Shown piece after piece: positions 5,226-5,783 of a DNA stretch of 5,783 nt; the first letter of the stretch is position 1; each line of letters starts with the position of its first letter. The translations under genes and the position numbers were made by a program. Under the pieces are notes generated by a model. It saw only the letters and a program-made list of their open reading frames with translations. It was not told the origin of the DNA and did no database searches. This DNA comes from Cyanobacteria bacterium UBA5018. GTDB taxonomy: Bacteria > Cyanobacteriota > Cyanobacteriia > PCC-6307 > Cyanobiaceae. The stretch spans positions 10,517 through 16,299 of the forward strand of contig DGYA01000105.1 in assembly GCA_002396505.1 (NCBI GenBank). The letters are read 5' to 3'.

Positions 5226-5342
5226 CTTTGGCGGCAGTGGGGAAGCACCGGTTGGCCCAGGGCAGGTTGGCGCAGCAGCGGATTGCCTGGGGCTAGGTGA
5301 CCCAGGCAAAACTCGGTTAGCCGATCACCATGGCGGAGCGGC
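5226..5342 (-). other. rpoC2-hli intergenic spacer
   Basis: A 117-base spacer separating rpoC2 from hli on the minus strand. It holds a perfect inverted repeat (separate entry). No clear -10/-35 pair, Shine-Dalgarno or T-tract could be assigned. Its length leaves room for an hli promoter. Confidence 0.5.
5283..5309. repeat. Perfect 9-bp inverted repeat (hairpin) between rpoC2 and hli
   Basis: TTGCCTGGG at 5283-5291 and CCCAGGCAA at 5301-5309 pair perfectly across a nine-base loop. It starts 33 bases past the rpoC2 stop in the direction of transcription. Neither strand has a T-tract after the stem, so it is not a textbook intrinsic terminator. It may be a weak terminator, an RNA stabiliser or a protein-binding palindrome. 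Confidence 0.7.
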
Positions 5343-5783
5343 TCAGTCATCGGTGAGTAGGCCCTCCTCCTGGAGGCCCTCCAGGGCGGCGGGATCGGCG
5401 ATCAGTTCCTCCTCAAGGCCCTCGTCGAGGACCGGCCGGGTGAAGGCGGCCGGTGAACTGGTGTCGATGCCGTGGCGGCTGCGGGTGGCCTCCAGGTCGG
5501 CATCGGAGGGGTCGTCCAGCAGGGCGGCGGAGGACACCGGCGGCGCCGGTAACTCCACCGTGTAGTCGGGCCGCAGGTTTTGCATGCGCCGGTAGCCCAT
5601 GTTCTCCTCCTCCAGGATGTCTGGATGGGGGCCAGCCTCGGCCCGCAGCTCCTCCTCAAAGCCACTGAAGCCCGTGCCGGCCGGGATCAGGCGGCCGATG
5701 ATCACGTTCTCCTTGAGACCGCGCAGCCAGTCGCTCTTGCCCTCGATCGCCGCTTCCGTGAGCACCCGGGTGGTCTCCTGGAA
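5343..5783 (-). CDS. rpoC2: DNA-directed RNA polymerase subunit beta-prime 2 (RpoC2), C-terminal end (5' truncated by window)
   Basis: The last 146 residues of the C-terminal half of the split beta-prime subunit of cyanobacterial RNA polymerase. The frame is open to the window edge and begins FQETTRVLTEAAIEGK, continuing DWLRGLKENVIIGRLIPAGTGF, the near-invariant segment close to the end of beta-prime. After about residue 45 the sequence becomes an acidic, Pro/Ala-rich tail (EEE, LDDPSDAD, EGLEEELIADP) ending LLTDD, which is typically variable in this subunit. The upstream part, including the large cyanobacterial insertion, is outside the window. As the terminal rpo gene it should be expressed constitutively. 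Its split form is the strongest single indicator that this is a cyanobacterium. Confidence 0.96.
   Translation of the reverse strand, partial: FQETTRVLTEAAIEGKSDWLRGLKENVIIGRLIPAGTGFSGFEEELRAEAGPHPDILEEENMGYRRMQNLRPDYTVELPAPPVSSAALLDDPSDADLEATRSRHGIDTSSPAAFTRPVLDEGLEEELIADPAALEGLQEEGLLTDD

Noticed and set aside
5226..5309. N-terminal extension of Hli from the TTG at 5309
   Set aside because: It would add 28 Pro/Ser-rich residues atypical of the family and run through the intergenic inverted repeat; the ATG at 5225 gives the normal length.
4558..5565. 335-codon plus-strand open frame opposite rlmN, hli and rpoC2
   Set aside because: It crosses three recognised minus-strand genes and their spacers and has no family signature; it is a codon-bias artefact.

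Overview
The window reads as part of a high-GC unicellular cyanobacterial chromosome of the Synechococcus/Cyanobium type. Three things point there. The minus strand carries the C-terminal end of RpoC2, the separate second half of the RNA polymerase beta-prime subunit found in cyanobacteria and plastids. It is followed by a small high-light-inducible (Hli) chlorophyll-binding protein. The plus strand carries a Kdp potassium-pump operon with the short, kinase-less KdpD known from cyanobacteria such as Anabaena. The genus is an inference.

Layout. Plus strand, 3-3889: the 3' end of kdpB, an 84-base gap, a two-helix KdpF-like small protein, kdpC, a short kdpD (KdpD ATP-binding domain plus Usp domain only), a four-helix membrane histidine kinase, and a NarL/LuxR-type response regulator. 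From the KdpF-like gene onward the genes overlap by 1 to 4 bases or are 2 bases apart, so they are almost certainly one translationally coupled operon. kdpA presumably lies upstream of the window. Minus strand, 5783-3958: rpoC2 (3' end), hli, rlmN. The two gene groups converge on a 68-base spacer holding an 11-bp tandem repeat that is G-rich on the rlmN sense strand.

How the genes work together. KdpF, KdpC and KdpB (with KdpA) form the high-affinity ATP-driven K+ uptake complex. In E. coli its expression is controlled by one sensor kinase, KdpD, and an OmpR-type regulator, KdpE. Here the KdpD input half is a stand-alone soluble protein. The missing membrane and kinase halves appear to be supplied by the next gene, and the regulator is NarL-type rather than OmpR-type. 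This split and re-partnered Kdp signalling module is the most interesting element, and its function is inferred from synteny. An 11-C homopolymer sits immediately after the start codon of the kinase and could make it prone to frameshift switching. The rlmN-hli-rpoC2 side looks like ordinary core genome.

No tRNA, rRNA, CRISPR array, insertion sequence or origin was recognised. No gap between genes exceeds 120 bases.
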